Shown in pieces: positions 34,665-43,690 of a stretch of DNA of 64,000 nucleotides. Position numbers and translations under genes: made by a program. Source of the DNA: DAIPKP01 sp964545875 (lineage in GTDB: Bacteria; Synergistota; Synergistia; Synergistales; Aminiphilaceae); assembly GCA_964545875.1 (NCBI GenBank), contig CAZJHH010000004.1, positions 62,001 through 126,000 of the forward strand, given 5' to 3'. Position 1 is the stretch's first letter. Each line of letters opens with the position of its first letter. The notes under the pieces are model-generated. The model worked only from the letters and a program-made list of their open reading frames with translations. It was not told where the DNA came from and did not search any database.

Positions 34665-36536
34665 TCAACAGGCCTCGAAGCAGAGCCGGGGATACTCCAA
34701 AAGAGCGGCGATTCCCGCAATGGTGGTGCCGAAACAGAAGGCTTTCACGTGATGCTCCTTCAGGGTATCCCATACGGTATCAAAGCTTCCGTTGGAAAGC
34801 GCGGACCCCGTTACCAGGGCAATGGTAGAGTCCTGAGCCAGCCGCACGAGATCCCGCTCTCCATGCCAGATTTCCACGCCGAAACGCTGATATCCCACGT
34901 TTTTGGGATTGAGATCCGTTACCCGTACCCGTTCGGGGCCGAAGGTTTCGCTCACTCGCTTGATAATGGCGGGATGGTACCCCACGATGCCCACCACCTG
35001 ATCCATACCGAAGGTTTCCGCCAGGTGTTCCGCCATGGTACGGGCACAGAGATCCGGGGATTCGTCCTTGCAGTGAACGGTTTTCTCCGCAAGGCCGAAA
35101 TCCGCCGCCATGGCATTGAGGGTGGCGATGAGAAGCCCCCGGTTTCGTTCCTCTTCCAGGGGAAGATGCAGCACCTCTTGCAGGGTTCCCTGCCATCGGG
35201 CGGGACAGCTCGTAAAGGCCTGTCCCCGGCCCTTTCGGAACCGAACCTCCATGAGTTTTTCTTCTCCTACGAGAAGAGGGAAATCTTTATAGGGTGAAGG
35301 ATCTCCTATGGCATCCTCCACTCCCAGGGGCTCCGCAAGAATCTTTTCGTTTTCCCGTATATCGTTCCGCTCCCCAAGCTTTTCCTTCATTTTGTCCCGA
35401 GCGAGCACCAGCGAATCTTTCATTCCGACAGCTCCTTTCGTAACATCCACAGTTTCCAGGCTCTCTCTCTTTTCCCGAGGCATTACCACCACGGCTTCGG
35501 GGCGAATCGCAAGAAGCACCGGCATTCCCTCCTTCAGAGAAAGCCTGGAACAGTGCTCCTCCGGAAGATCCACATCCACCACCGCACTTCCCATACGGAC
35601 ATGAAGAGAACACCGTCCCCTCATATACGCCATATCTCGTACCGTTCCACGCAGAATTCCTCCCCGAAGCTCGGGTTCCACCGGGCGATGAGGATCCAGA
35701 ATATGCATCCTATGCGGCGGAAGGAAGATCCGGGCCTCTCCGGGGGGAGCGATCCGGGAGGAGAGCAAAAGGCGTTCTTCTTCTCCCCAAACAAACCAGG
35801 TGGCTCCTTCCAAATGCTCCACCCTACCTTCCAAGACCGTACCCCATCCCAGGGCATTCCAGATATCCGGAGAAGCGTGGCCGTTCCAGAGCCGGGAAGC
35901 CTCGATAAAGGCCACGTTCCGGCCGTTGCGGAGGAAAAGCACCTGATCCGCCAGAGCTCCGATATCCTCCACCGAGTGGGTGACATAAAGCAGGGGAATT
36001 CCCGTTTCCCGCTGGAGCGCCTTTACCTCTCGGCGCATACGGCTTTTGAGGGGACCGTCCAGAGCGCTGAAGGGCTCGTCCATGAGAAGAATCGAAGGTT
36101 CCGGAGCCAAAGCACGGGCAAGGGCGACCCGCTGACGCTGCCCTCCCGAAAGCTCGTGGGGATAGCGTTTCTCCATGCCCTCAAGCTCCATCCGGGAGAT
36201 CCACTCCCTTGCCTTCTCCCGTTTTTTTCGGGAGGGTACCCCGAAAAGAACATTTTCCTCCACCGTACAATGGGGAAAGAGAGCAAGATCCTGAAAGACC
36301 ATGCCCATGTTTCGTTTTTCCGGAGGCACGTGCACCCCCATACCGCCCCCAAGGAGCGTTTCATCCCGGCGAATATAGCCTTTGTGGAGTCTGCGAAGCC
36401 CTCCGAGAAGCTGAAGCGTGAGGCTTTTACCCGCTCCGCTGGGGCCGAAGAGTACCGTAATTCCTTCCCGGAGATGCAGGGAAACATCGAGGCGAAACTC
36501 CCCCAGCCCATAAATCAAACGAGCCTCAAGAGACAT
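34665..36536 (-). CDS. ModC-like ABC ATPase fused to DUF4213/DUF364 chelation-type domain
   Basis: The 623-residue protein starts MSLEARLIYGLGEFRLDVSL, as ModC proteins do. Walker A is GPSGAGKS (31-38); LSGGQRQRVALARAL and LLMDEPFSALDGPLK follow. A TOBE-type region (about 235-355) ends in LLAIRPEAVVV. From about residue 372 the chain continues as DUF4213 plus DUF364 (VVGIVGYHPAIIKRVSETF, RVTDLNPKNVG, CFGTTIAGI), a putative heavy-metal chelation module. No stop separates them. An internal ATG at 35423 has AAAGGAG 8 nt upstream, so the second half may also be made alone. It overlaps modB by 11 bp. Molybdate or tungstate is the likely ligand of the system. Confidence 0.88.
   Translation of the reverse strand: MSLEARLIYGLGEFRLDVSLHLREGITVLFGPSGAGKSLTLQLLGGLRRLHKGYIRRDETLLGGGMGVHVPPEKRNMGMVFQDLALFPHCTVEENVLFGVPSRKKREKAREWISRMELEGMEKRYPHELSGGQRQRVALARALAPEPSILLMDEPFSALDGPLKSRMRREVKALQRETGIPLLYVTHSVEDIGALADQVLFLRNGRNVAFIEASRLWNGHASPDIWNALGWGTVLEGRVEHLEGATWFVWGEEERLLLSSRIAPPGEARIFLPPHRMHILDPHRPVEPELRGGILRGTVRDMAYMRGRCSLHVRMGSAVVDVDLPEEHCSRLSLKEGMPVLLAIRPEAVVVMPREKRESLETVDVTKGAVGMKDSLVLARDKMKEKLGERNDIRENEKILAEPLGVEDAIGDPSPYKDFPLLVGEEKLMEVRFRKGRGQAFTSCPARWQGTLQEVLHLPLEEERNRGLLIATLNAMAADFGLAEKTVHCKDESPDLCARTMAEHLAETFGMDQVVGIVGYHPAIIKRVSETFGPERVRVTDLNPKNVGYQRFGVEIWHGERDLVRLAQDSTIALVTGSALSNGSFDTVWDTLKEHHVKAFCFGTTIAGIAALLEYPRLCFEAC
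35432..35438 (-). promoter_or_regulatory. Internal ribosome-binding site within the ModC-DUF364 fusion
   Basis: On the minus strand AAAGGAG lies 8 nt before an in-frame ATG (35421-35423), precisely at the junction between the ModC and DUF4213/DUF364 parts. It is a candidate for independent translation of the second module (about 252 residues). Confidence 0.55.
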
Positions 36537-37170
36537 GCTGCCAACTCCGGCTCCGCATGGTCCGCACAAAAAAGAGACTGAGAATACCGAAAAAGGTGAG
36601 AAGCATCGCCGCTCCGTGAGCTCCGGTAAGGTTGAGAGCCTCCACCTCCCCATAAATATACAGCGGAAGGGTTTGGGTTCTGCCGGGAATATTTCCCGCC
36701 ACCATGAGAGTGGTGCCGAAATCCCCCAGGCAGCGCACTCCCGCCAGGGCAAGCCCCGCCGCAAGCTGACGCCACACCAGAGGAAAGGTTACGCGGCAGA
36801 AAACTCTCCAGGGCGAATGACCCAGCATCCGGGCGGCCTGCTCCAGCGAGGGGGGAACTCCTTCGAAGGCGCTCAAGGCAGCCTGCATCATGAGAGGAAA
36901 GGCGGGGATCAGGGGTGCCAGAACCGCTCCGGGAAAGGAGAAGAGAATTCCCAGCTTCTGAAACCAGACGACCTTCTCCGCCAGGAGAAGAATATAGAGT
37001 CCCACCACCGCCGGAGGAAGGGCCACGGGAAGCAGGAGCAGGAGAATCACCATCTCCCGCCCCCGAAAGGAATGCCTTCCCAGAAACCAACCCGCCCCGG
37101 TGCCGAGAAGAAAGAGGATAGGGAGGTCGATCCCCAGCACCTTGAGGCTTATCCATGCAGCCTGCCCCAT
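36526..37170 (-). CDS. modB: Molybdate/tungstate ABC transporter permease
   Basis: The 214-residue protein has five or six TM segments and the EAA-loop region SLEQAARMLGHSPWRVFCRVTFPLVW typical of ModB/CysW permeases, with DFGTTLMVAGNIPGRTQTLPL after it. It starts immediately after the modA stop and overlaps the ATPase start by 11 bp. It is the membrane channel of the ModABC importer. Confidence 0.92.
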   Translation of the reverse strand: MGQAAWISLKVLGIDLPILFLLGTGAGWFLGRHSFRGREMVILLLLLPVALPPAVVGLYILLLAEKVVWFQKLGILFSFPGAVLAPLIPAFPLMMQAALSAFEGVPPSLEQAARMLGHSPWRVFCRVTFPLVWRQLAAGLALAGVRCLGDFGTTLMVAGNIPGRTQTLPLYIYGEVEALNLTGAHGAAMLLTFFGILSLFFVRTMRSRSWQHVS

Positions 37171-37911
37171 TTAGGGAAGAACCGGTTCAAAGTGCCATTT
37201 TTCCCATATGGGAGAAGCCGCCTCGGAGCGGACATATTTCCAGAAATTCCGGGCATTCTCTCCGGCTCCGGTAAAAAGCCCTCCCACCTGATTCTCTCTG
37301 ACGTGAACAAAGGAAACTACGCTTCCTCCCAGTTCTTTCTGCATGTTCACCGCCGATACGAGAGGAACGAAGGCGGAAACCGCGGAACCGCTTCGTACCG
37401 CAAGAATCGCCTCGGGAGCGCTTTTTACGAAAACGAACATATCCTTCGCTTCCAGATCTTCCCAAAGCCCCTCATCCTCGAGCATGCGCTTTGCCAGCAT
37501 GCCGTAGGCGGTGGTTTCCGGAGTGGGGCAGGCCATGATATGCCGTACCGCCTCGTCCAGAGTGGCGACCGCTTCGTTTTTGCTCCAGAGAGCCAGGGAA
37601 TGAATTGCAAAGGCGTGCACATCCTCTCCGAGTCCCTTCTCCACCATCCACTGAGGCCATCGGGCTTCGGAGAGAAGAAACATGTCGAAGGGTGCTCCCG
37701 CCGCAGCCTGCCGGGCCAAGGCTCCACAGGGACCGAGAACCATCTCCAGAGGAGGATTTCCCTCATCCACATACTGCTGATGGATCTCCTTGACGCAGGG
37801 CGCTATACCTGCCGCCAAAGCAAGCGTGTCCCCCCGGACGGGAAGAGCGGCACAACAGCACAGAGCACACAAGAATCCCAAAGAAATCTGACGAATCCAT
37901 TTTTTACCCAA
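37171..37911 (-). CDS. modA: Molybdate/tungstate-binding periplasmic protein
   Basis: About 246 residues with a signal peptide (GKKWIRQISLGFLCALCC). ModA-type motifs are present: APCVKEI near the N-terminus, GPCGALARQAAAGAPFDMFLLSE and KSAPEAILAVRSGSAVSAFV. The frame is open to a TTG at 37929, but the TTG at 37911 is better placed after GGGGGTGGA and gives a cleaner signal peptide, so I chose it. An AOR gene and a MoaD-like gene at the left of the window make tungstate a plausible cargo; motifs alone cannot separate tungstate from molybdate. Confidence 0.87.
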   Translation of the reverse strand: MGKKWIRQISLGFLCALCCCAALPVRGDTLALAAGIAPCVKEIHQQYVDEGNPPLEMVLGPCGALARQAAAGAPFDMFLLSEARWPQWMVEKGLGEDVHAFAIHSLALWSKNEAVATLDEAVRHIMACPTPETTAYGMLAKRMLEDEGLWEDLEAKDMFVFVKSAPEAILAVRSGSAVSAFVPLVSAVNMQKELGGSVVSFVHVRENQVGGLFTGAGENARNFWKYVRSEAASPIWEKWHFEPVLP

Positions 37912-38142
37912 AACGATCCACCCCCACAATTTATACTACATAAAAATATATTGAGTTGCATAAAGTATACCTCTGATGTTCGAGAGAAGCAATGTGCCGC
38001 TTTTTCTCCATTCGAAGACCGCCCAAGGAGTGGATACAAGAGGCATTTCCATGATAAAATTCCGTAGAATATTTTGGAAAAATCGTCCAGATTTCCTGTT
38101 CCCGCATTACCGCATCTATCCATACAAAAGAGGTGCCCCTTC

Positions 38143-39543
38143 ATGACAAAGGCAACGCAAATTTTGCAACGCTTTATTACCCTATTCCTTCCGATCTTTC
38201 TCTTTCCTCTCTTCGGATGCTCCTCGAACAACGCCACCGATCCCGCCGTAGTCAAGGCCGTCGCGAAGGAAGCATATATCTTCGCCTATCCCATGCTGGA
38301 AAACTATAAAACCATGCAGGCCCAGGCCCTTTCAGGAGACAGCTTCAATAGCTTCACCCATGCAACGCACCTTCAGGGGCCCGAGTACAGGGACATCGTG
38401 CGCCCCAACAACGACACCCTTTATTCCACCCTCTGGATGGATCTCAGAGCGGAACCCCTGGTAGTTCAGATTCCCTCGGTGACCGACCGATACTACTCCT
38501 TCCAGATGGTGGACATGTACACCCATAATTTCGCCTATGCAGGCACCAGAACCACGGGTACCGGGGCCAGAACCTTTATGGTGGCCGGACCGAACTGGAA
38601 GGGAACCACCCCCGAAAACGTGGAGGATCTCTTTGTTTCGGAGGGAAATTTCGTTTTATGCCTCGGACGCACCGCAGTAAACTCCGACGTGGCGGGAGAT
38701 CTTGAACGAGTGCTGGAAATTCAACAACAGTACCGCGTTCAACCCTTGAGTGCCTACCTTGGCCAAACCCCTCCCGCACCATCCTCCATGAACGTCTTTC
38801 CCCCTTACGAAAAGGATAAGGCGGAATCTGTGGAATTTATAAACCTCTTCAACTTTCTCCTGGGACAAGTTGTCATAGACCCGTCGGAAAAAGAGATGAT
38901 CCAGCGTTTCGGCCTCATAGGCATAGGCCCGGGCTATCTTTTCGACGCCTCGCGGCTCGACGACTCCGTCAGAAACGCCATGGAAGAGGGTATCGCCGAA
39001 GCCCTCGAAGAAATTAAGAATTCCGGTCCGCTACTGGGAACGGAAGAGAACGCCTGGACCCTCACAAAAAGAATCTTCGGAAACCGGGAACAGATGCAGG
39101 GGCAGTATCTGGTCCGAGCGGGAGCGGCAGCTATGGGAATCTACGGCAACGACCTGGAAGAGGCCTATTACCCCAGCACCCAACAGGACATGCACGGAGC
39201 TCCCCTGGACGCTTCCGGAGGAAAAAGCTATGCCCTTATTTTTTCTCGAGAAGACCTCCCCCGGGTGAAAGAAAACGGGTTCTGGTCCATCACCATGTAT
39301 GATCTCCCGGATCAATTCATGGTGGAAAATCCGATCAACCGCTATTCCCTGGGAGATCGAACAAATCTGACATACCGGGATGACGGATCTCTGGGGATCA
39401 TCATCCAGACTGCTTCTCCTGATCGGGGAAACTGGCTTCCCGCGCCGGAAGGCCCCTTCTCCCTGACCATGCGGATCTACCTTCCCGCAGAGGAGGCCCT
39501 CGATCCTCTCTACGCTCCTCCGGCTCTTCAAGACAACGAATAA
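38143..39543 (+). CDS. DUF1254/DUF1214-domain lipoprotein
   Basis: The 466-residue protein has a lipoprotein signal peptide with lipobox LFGC (Cys26). The N-terminal DUF1254 part shows KEAYIFAYPMLENYKTM and IVRPNNDTLYSTLWMDLRAE. The DUF1214 part near the C-terminus has YALIFSREDLPRVKENGFWS and IQTASPDRGNWLPAP. These proteins are usually exported; their function is unknown, although some are near cell-envelope or toxin-resistance genes. ATG 38143 with AGAGGTG upstream fits the signal peptide. It is transcribed divergently from modABC. Confidence 0.88.
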   Translation: MTKATQILQRFITLFLPIFLFPLFGCSSNNATDPAVVKAVAKEAYIFAYPMLENYKTMQAQALSGDSFNSFTHATHLQGPEYRDIVRPNNDTLYSTLWMDLRAEPLVVQIPSVTDRYYSFQMVDMYTHNFAYAGTRTTGTGARTFMVAGPNWKGTTPENVEDLFVSEGNFVLCLGRTAVNSDVAGDLERVLEIQQQYRVQPLSAYLGQTPPAPSSMNVFPPYEKDKAESVEFINLFNFLLGQVVIDPSEKEMIQRFGLIGIGPGYLFDASRLDDSVRNAMEEGIAEALEEIKNSGPLLGTEENAWTLTKRIFGNREQMQGQYLVRAGAAAMGIYGNDLEEAYYPSTQQDMHGAPLDASGGKSYALIFSREDLPRVKENGFWSITMYDLPDQFMVENPINRYSLGDRTNLTYRDDGSLGIIIQTASPDRGNWLPAPEGPFSLTMRIYLPAEEALDPLYAPPALQDNE

Positions 39544-39555
39544 TCTTTTGCCTCG

Positions 39556-39585
39556 AGGCCCCCGAAAAATCGGGGGCCTTTTTTC
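39556..39585 (+). terminator. Intrinsic terminator after the DUF1254 lipoprotein gene
   Basis: AGGCCCCCG and CGGGGGCCT pair (39556-39564 with 39571-39579) around AAAAAT, followed by TTTTTT. It is a textbook Rho-independent terminator. Confidence 0.9.
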
Positions 39586-39905
39586 TATTTACAGCCAGGC
39601 TCCGCAGAAACCTGATGCCTTATCGGAGAAACGTTGGCATGGGGCATCGTGAAAACTGTAGAGCCGGATCTTACGTGCTCCCCCAGCGGCATAGTGCGGC
39701 CGTGCGTCGTAAAGGCCATCTGAGTGAGGGCAGGCAAACGTGTCAACAAGCCTAGAGCCGCACGCCTAACCGGCAGAAGCCTGAGGTGCCCCCCCCCGGA
39801 ACAGTACGGCAGGGGAGCGATTCCACCACTCCGCGAGCAGAGGAGACAGATAAGCGGAGGCTTCCAGTGCACGTCTTGCAACACATCATTTGTAAAAACG
39901 CTCTA
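39586..39905. other. Unassigned G+C-rich intergenic segment, possibly structured RNA
   Basis: About 320 bp with no convincing gene; a 99-codon minus-strand frame has no ribosome site and no recognisable domain. Several local helices can form, including CTCCG/CGGAG (39600-39604 with 39624-39628), GATGCC/GGCATC (39614-39619 with 39643-39648) and CTCCGC/GCGGAG (39829-39834 with 39854-39859). A run of nine C's occurs at 39789-39797. The composition is richer in G+C than other gaps here. It may be a small RNA gene or the debris of an element. Confidence 0.35.
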
Positions 39906-39929
39906 AAAATGGAAATCTTCTCTCTCCCA

Positions 39930-39957
39930 TTGACAAGACCCATGGACAATCTATACT
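39930..39957 (+). promoter_or_regulatory. Promoter for the IclR-hut genes
   Basis: TTGACA (39930-39935) and TATACT (39952-39957) with a 16-bp spacer lie 60 bp before the IclR start. Confidence 0.65.
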
Positions 39958-39976
39958 GGAACATATGTGAACATTC

Positions 39977-39991
39977 GGGACGGACTGTCCC
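39977..39991. promoter_or_regulatory. Palindrome between promoter and IclR gene
   Basis: GGGAC-GGACT-GTCCC (5-5-5) lies about 20 bp downstream of the -10 box. It is well placed for autorepression by the IclR protein, though no factor can be assigned from sequence alone. Confidence 0.4.
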
Positions 39992-40017
39992 ATATAAAAG
40001 GACGGAAGGAGTTCCCC

Positions 40018-40797
40018 ATGACATCCTCGCAACGCAACACCGTAGAAAAAACCGTGCTCCTCATGGAACTTCTCGCCATCTCCGAAGAACCCCTTTCTCT
40101 TCGGGAAATAGAGAGCCGTACGGGCATATCCCGAAGTACGGCCCATCGGATTCTGCAATCTCTGGAAAGCTTCGGATGGGCAGAAAAGGAGTCTTCCCAG
40201 GGATCGTACCGCCCGGGCATGGGATTTTTCTTTCTTGCGGGACAGGAAAATTCCTTCGAAAGCCTTCTCGGCCTCGGAATTCCCCTCATGGAACGGCTGG
40301 TGAAGGAAACTTCCCAAACCGCCCTGATTAACGTTCTCGAAGGCTATCAGGGCCGATGCGTGGCCTCGGTATCCTCTCCCCGGGGAGTGCAGTTCGTGGC
40401 AAAAAAGGGAATGGTTTTTCCCCTCAACGGGGGGGCCACGGGAAAGATGCTTCTGGCTCACGCCCCCGAAGCGCTGCAGCATATCATTCTTTTTGAACGC
40501 CCTCTGGAGAAATACACCGAAAACACCGTCACCGATCCGGCGCTACTGCAAGAGGAACTGCAGTGTATCCGATCCCGGGGATACGCCTTCAGCCAGGAGG
40601 AGTTCATGCCCCGCACTGCCGCCCTGAGCGTTCCCCTTTTCGAAGGGGAGGGACGTTTTCTCGGGCAGCTCGGCATTTCGGGGCATCTTGAGGATTTCCG
40701 GGAATACGAGAAGGAGTTTCTCCCCACAATTCTCCGAACCGCGAAAGACATTTCCTCCGCCCTGGAACGGCATCGAAAAAACCGAAAAACTCGTTAG
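40018..40797 (+). CDS. IclR-family transcriptional regulator
   Basis: The 259-residue protein has an N-terminal winged helix (TVEKTVLLMELLAISEEPLS...SRTGISRSTAHRILQSLES) and a C-terminal effector domain (ATGKMLLAHAP, GYAFSQEEFMPRTAALSVPLF). ATG 40018 follows GGAAGGAGTT. It lies 55 bp upstream of urocanate hydratase on the same strand, so it probably regulates histidine catabolism and is cotranscribed with it. Urocanate or a downstream intermediate is a plausible effector. Confidence 0.9.
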   Translation: MTSSQRNTVEKTVLLMELLAISEEPLSLREIESRTGISRSTAHRILQSLESFGWAEKESSQGSYRPGMGFFFLAGQENSFESLLGLGIPLMERLVKETSQTALINVLEGYQGRCVASVSSPRGVQFVAKKGMVFPLNGGATGKMLLAHAPEALQHIILFERPLEKYTENTVTDPALLQEELQCIRSRGYAFSQEEFMPRTAALSVPLFEGEGRFLGQLGISGHLEDFREYEKEFLPTILRTAKDISSALERHRKNRKTR

Positions 40798-40852
40798 TCT
40801 CAAAGCTTACAGCCCGGAAAGCATAAAAATTTCATAGAGGAGGTTGATCGAT

Positions 40853-42886
40853 ATGTCCGATAACAGATCCATTGCGGCCGCCATGACCATCAAGCTGGAA
40901 GGCCCCCTTCCGGAACCCTGCGCTTTCGAGCCAGGCATCCGGAGGGCTCCGGACCGGGGACACACTCTTTCTCCGGCGGAAACCGAGTTGGCTGTCAAAA
41001 ACGCTCTCCGGTACATTCCCGAGGAGTATCACGAGGAAATGGCCAGGGAATTCATGGAGGAGCTGGTTACCCGGGGACGCATCTACGGCTACCGCTTCCG
41101 TCCCAAGGAACGCATTCACGGCAAGGCCATCTACGAGTACAAGGGAAAGTGCGTGGAGGGAAAAGCCTTTCAGGTGATGATCGACAACAACCTGGATTTC
41201 GACATCGCCCTCTATCCCTACGAACTCGTCACCTACGGCGAAACCGGCCAGGTTTGCCAGAACTGGATGCAGTACCGGCTTCTGAAGCGCTATCTCGAAG
41301 AGCTGGACGATCAGCACACCCTGGTGGTGGAGTCCGGCCATCCCCTGGGGCTCTTCGCCTCCCATAAAACCGCTCCCCGGGTGATTCTCACCAACGGGCT
41401 TTTCGTGGGCATGTTCGACGATGCCGAGAACTGGCACCGGGCTATGCAGCTCGGCATAAGCAACTACGGCCAGATGACCGCGGGAGGCTGGATGTACATC
41501 GGTCCCCAGGGTATCGTGCACGGCACCTTCAACACGGTACTCAACGCGGGACGCCAGCATAATCTCACCGCCGAAGACGGTAGTCTGAGGGGAGTGCTCT
41601 TCGTATCCTCCGGCCTGGGAGGCATGAGCGGCGCCCAGCCTAAAGCTGTGGAAATCGCCGGAGGCGTGGGGATCGTGGCGGAAGTGGACGAATCCCGCAT
41701 TAAAACCCGGCACGACCAGGGATGGGTAAGCCTGGTGGCGGAGACTCCGGAAAAGGCCTTCGCCCTGGCCTCGGAATATATCGAGAAAAAAGAACCCATT
41801 TCCATCGCCTTCCACGGCAATATCGTGGACCTTCTGGAATATGCGGCAGAGAAAAACATCTCCATTCCTCTTCTCTCGGATCAGACTTCCTGCCATGCCC
41901 CCTACGACGGAGGATACTGCCCTGCGGGAATCTCCTTCGAGGAACGCACCCGGCTTCTGACGGAGGATTCCAAAGCTTTCCGAAAAATGGTGGACGAAAC
42001 CCTCCGGCGCCACTACCAGGCCATCAAAACCCTTTCCTCCCAGGGAACCTACTTCTTCGATTACGGCAACGCCTTTATGCGGGCGGTTTTCGATGCGGGA
42101 GTGAAGGAAATCGCCAAAAACGGGGTCAACACCTACGACGGGTTCATCTGGCCTTCCTACGTGGAAGACATCATGGGCCCCCTGCTCTTCGACTACGGCT
42201 ACGGCCCCTTCCGCTGGGTATGCCTGAGCGGAGATCCCGAAGATCTCCGGAAGACCGACCAGGCCGCCCTGGATTGCATCGATCCGGACCGGCGTCCCCA
42301 GGATAGGGATAACTGGGTATGGATCCGGGACGCCGCCAAGAACCGCCTCGTGGTGGGCACCCAGGCCCGGATTCTCTATCAGGATGCGGAGGGACGCCGG
42401 GATATCGCTCTGCGGTTCAACGCCATGGTGCGTGCCGGCGATATCGGCCCCATCATGATCGGCCGGGATCATCACGATGTCTCCGGCACGGATTCCCCCT
42501 ACCGGGAAACCTCGAACATCAAGGACGGCAGCAATATCACCGCAGACATGGCGGTGCACTGTTACGCGGGAAACGCCGCCCGGGGAATGAGCCTGTGCGC
42601 TCTCCACAACGGAGGAGGCGTGGGCATCGGCAAGGCCATCAACGGAGGTTTCGGCCTGGTGCTGGACGGCACCGAAGAAAAGGACGAAATCATCAAGTCC
42701 GCCATGATGTGGGATGTCATGGGAGGCGTGGCGAGAAGAGCATGGAGCCGCTGCCCCAACTCCATTTCCACCGCCATGGAGCATAACAAGAAGTACAGCA
42801 ATCACATCACTCTGCCCTTTATTCCCGAAGAATCCCTGGTAAAGCGGGCGGTGGCGGAGGGACTGGCGAAAAAGCACAAAAAATAA
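40853..42886 (+). CDS. hutU: Urocanate hydratase
   Basis: The 677-residue protein is the long urocanase form. It has SGHPLGLFASHKTAPRVI, YGQMTAGGWMYIGPQGIVHG, GLGGMSGAQPKA, TSCHAPYDGGYCPAG and HNGGGVGIGKAINGGFG. It hydrates urocanate to imidazolone propionate with a tightly bound NAD. ATG 40853 follows GAGGAGG. Histidine ammonia-lyase (hutH) and imidazolonepropionase (hutI) are not in the window. Downstream one-carbon genes match removal of the formimino group. Confidence 0.95.
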   Translation: MSDNRSIAAAMTIKLEGPLPEPCAFEPGIRRAPDRGHTLSPAETELAVKNALRYIPEEYHEEMAREFMEELVTRGRIYGYRFRPKERIHGKAIYEYKGKCVEGKAFQVMIDNNLDFDIALYPYELVTYGETGQVCQNWMQYRLLKRYLEELDDQHTLVVESGHPLGLFASHKTAPRVILTNGLFVGMFDDAENWHRAMQLGISNYGQMTAGGWMYIGPQGIVHGTFNTVLNAGRQHNLTAEDGSLRGVLFVSSGLGGMSGAQPKAVEIAGGVGIVAEVDESRIKTRHDQGWVSLVAETPEKAFALASEYIEKKEPISIAFHGNIVDLLEYAAEKNISIPLLSDQTSCHAPYDGGYCPAGISFEERTRLLTEDSKAFRKMVDETLRRHYQAIKTLSSQGTYFFDYGNAFMRAVFDAGVKEIAKNGVNTYDGFIWPSYVEDIMGPLLFDYGYGPFRWVCLSGDPEDLRKTDQAALDCIDPDRRPQDRDNWVWIRDAAKNRLVVGTQARILYQDAEGRRDIALRFNAMVRAGDIGPIMIGRDHHDVSGTDSPYRETSNIKDGSNITADMAVHCYAGNAARGMSLCALHNGGGVGIGKAINGGFGLVLDGTEEKDEIIKSAMMWDVMGGVARRAWSRCPNSISTAMEHNKKYSNHITLPFIPEESLVKRAVAEGLAKKHKK

Positions 42887-42953
42887 AACCGCGAAAACGT
42901 GGAAAGAATCTCTTACGCTTCGAGAGATAAAGAGACCTAAGGAGGAGATGAAA

Positions 42954-43580
42954 ATGGAGCTTACTACACTGAAAATCCAGGAGTTTGTGGAAGAACTTGC
43001 CTCGGACTCCCCCGCCCCCGGCGGTGGGAGTGTGGCGGCCCTCTGCGGCGCCCTGGGAGCGGCCCTGACATCCATGGTGGCAAACCTCACGGTGGGTAAG
43101 GAAAAGTATCGGGAGAGCTGGGAAATCATGGAAAAGATACAGCGAAAGGCCCCGGAGCTGAGCCGGGAATTTCTCCGGCTTCTCCAGGAAGACACCAGCG
43201 CCTTCAACACCTACATGAGTGCTCTGAAAATGCCCAAGGAAACCGAGGAGGAAAAAGCTCTCCGAAAAGAGAGAATGCAGATGGGGCTCAAGGAGGCTTC
43301 GGCGGTACCTCTGCGAACTCTCCGGGCTTGCCGGGATCTGGGAGAACTTGCCCTTCCGGTGGTGGAAAAGGGCAATGCAAACGCCGTCACCGATGGAGGC
43401 ACGGCGGGACTTCTCGCTCTGGCGGCGGGAAAAGCCGCGGCCTACAACATCCGGATCAACCTCGGAGGCATCCGGGACGAGGATTATGTGACACAAACCG
43501 AGCAAGAGGTACGGGAGCTGCTCGCCGCCATCGAAGCCCGGGCGGAACAGATAGAAAGCCTGATGAAAAACGCTCTTTAG
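42954..43580 (+). CDS. Cyclodeaminase/cyclohydrolase family protein (FchA/FTCD C-terminal type)
   Basis: The 208-residue, mostly helical protein shows SPAPGGGSVAALCGALGAAL, LLQEDTSAFNTYM and NAVTDGGTAGLLALAAGKAA. It converts formimino-THF to methenyl-THF with release of ammonia, or methenyl-THF to formyl-THF. An ATG at 42948 sits only 2 nt from the ribosome site, so ATG 42954 (8 nt) is preferred. The formiminotransferase partner is not encoded nearby. It lies between hutU and fhs, consistent with one-carbon recovery from histidine. Confidence 0.92.
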   Translation: MELTTLKIQEFVEELASDSPAPGGGSVAALCGALGAALTSMVANLTVGKEKYRESWEIMEKIQRKAPELSREFLRLLQEDTSAFNTYMSALKMPKETEEEKALRKERMQMGLKEASAVPLRTLRACRDLGELALPVVEKGNANAVTDGGTAGLLALAAGKAAAYNIRINLGGIRDEDYVTQTEQEVRELLAAIEARAEQIESLMKNAL

Positions 43581-43582
43581 GT

Positions 43583-43614
43583 TGACATTTTTCCTTCCAT
43601 AAGGAAAAATGTCA
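43583..43614. promoter_or_regulatory. 14-bp hairpin between cyclodeaminase and fhs
   Basis: TGACATTTTTCCTT (43583-43596) and AAGGAAAAATGTCA (43601-43614) pair perfectly around CCAT, 3 bp after the cyclodeaminase stop. Without a following T-run it may be an mRNA-stabilising hairpin or an operator rather than a terminator. Confidence 0.5.
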
Positions 43615-43690
43615 GAGTTATTCCCATCTGCGTTCTCAAGCCGCCCTCCACGGACGGCACAGAAGTTATAGAAAAGGAGGCCTCCTGTTC

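Noticed and set aside
39585..39884. 99-codon minus-strand frame in the G+C-rich gap
   Set aside because: No ribosome-binding site, no domain, and the sequence is better explained as non-coding; kept only as an unassigned segment.
39586..39905. Group II intron, tmRNA, RNase P or 6S RNA in the gap
   Set aside because: I looked for domain V, the tmRNA tag frame and ends, and RNase P core motifs on both strands and found none convincing.
40832..43210. 792-codon minus-strand frame opposite hutU
   Set aside because: Shadow of urocanate hydratase coding; no ribosome site or recognisable domain.
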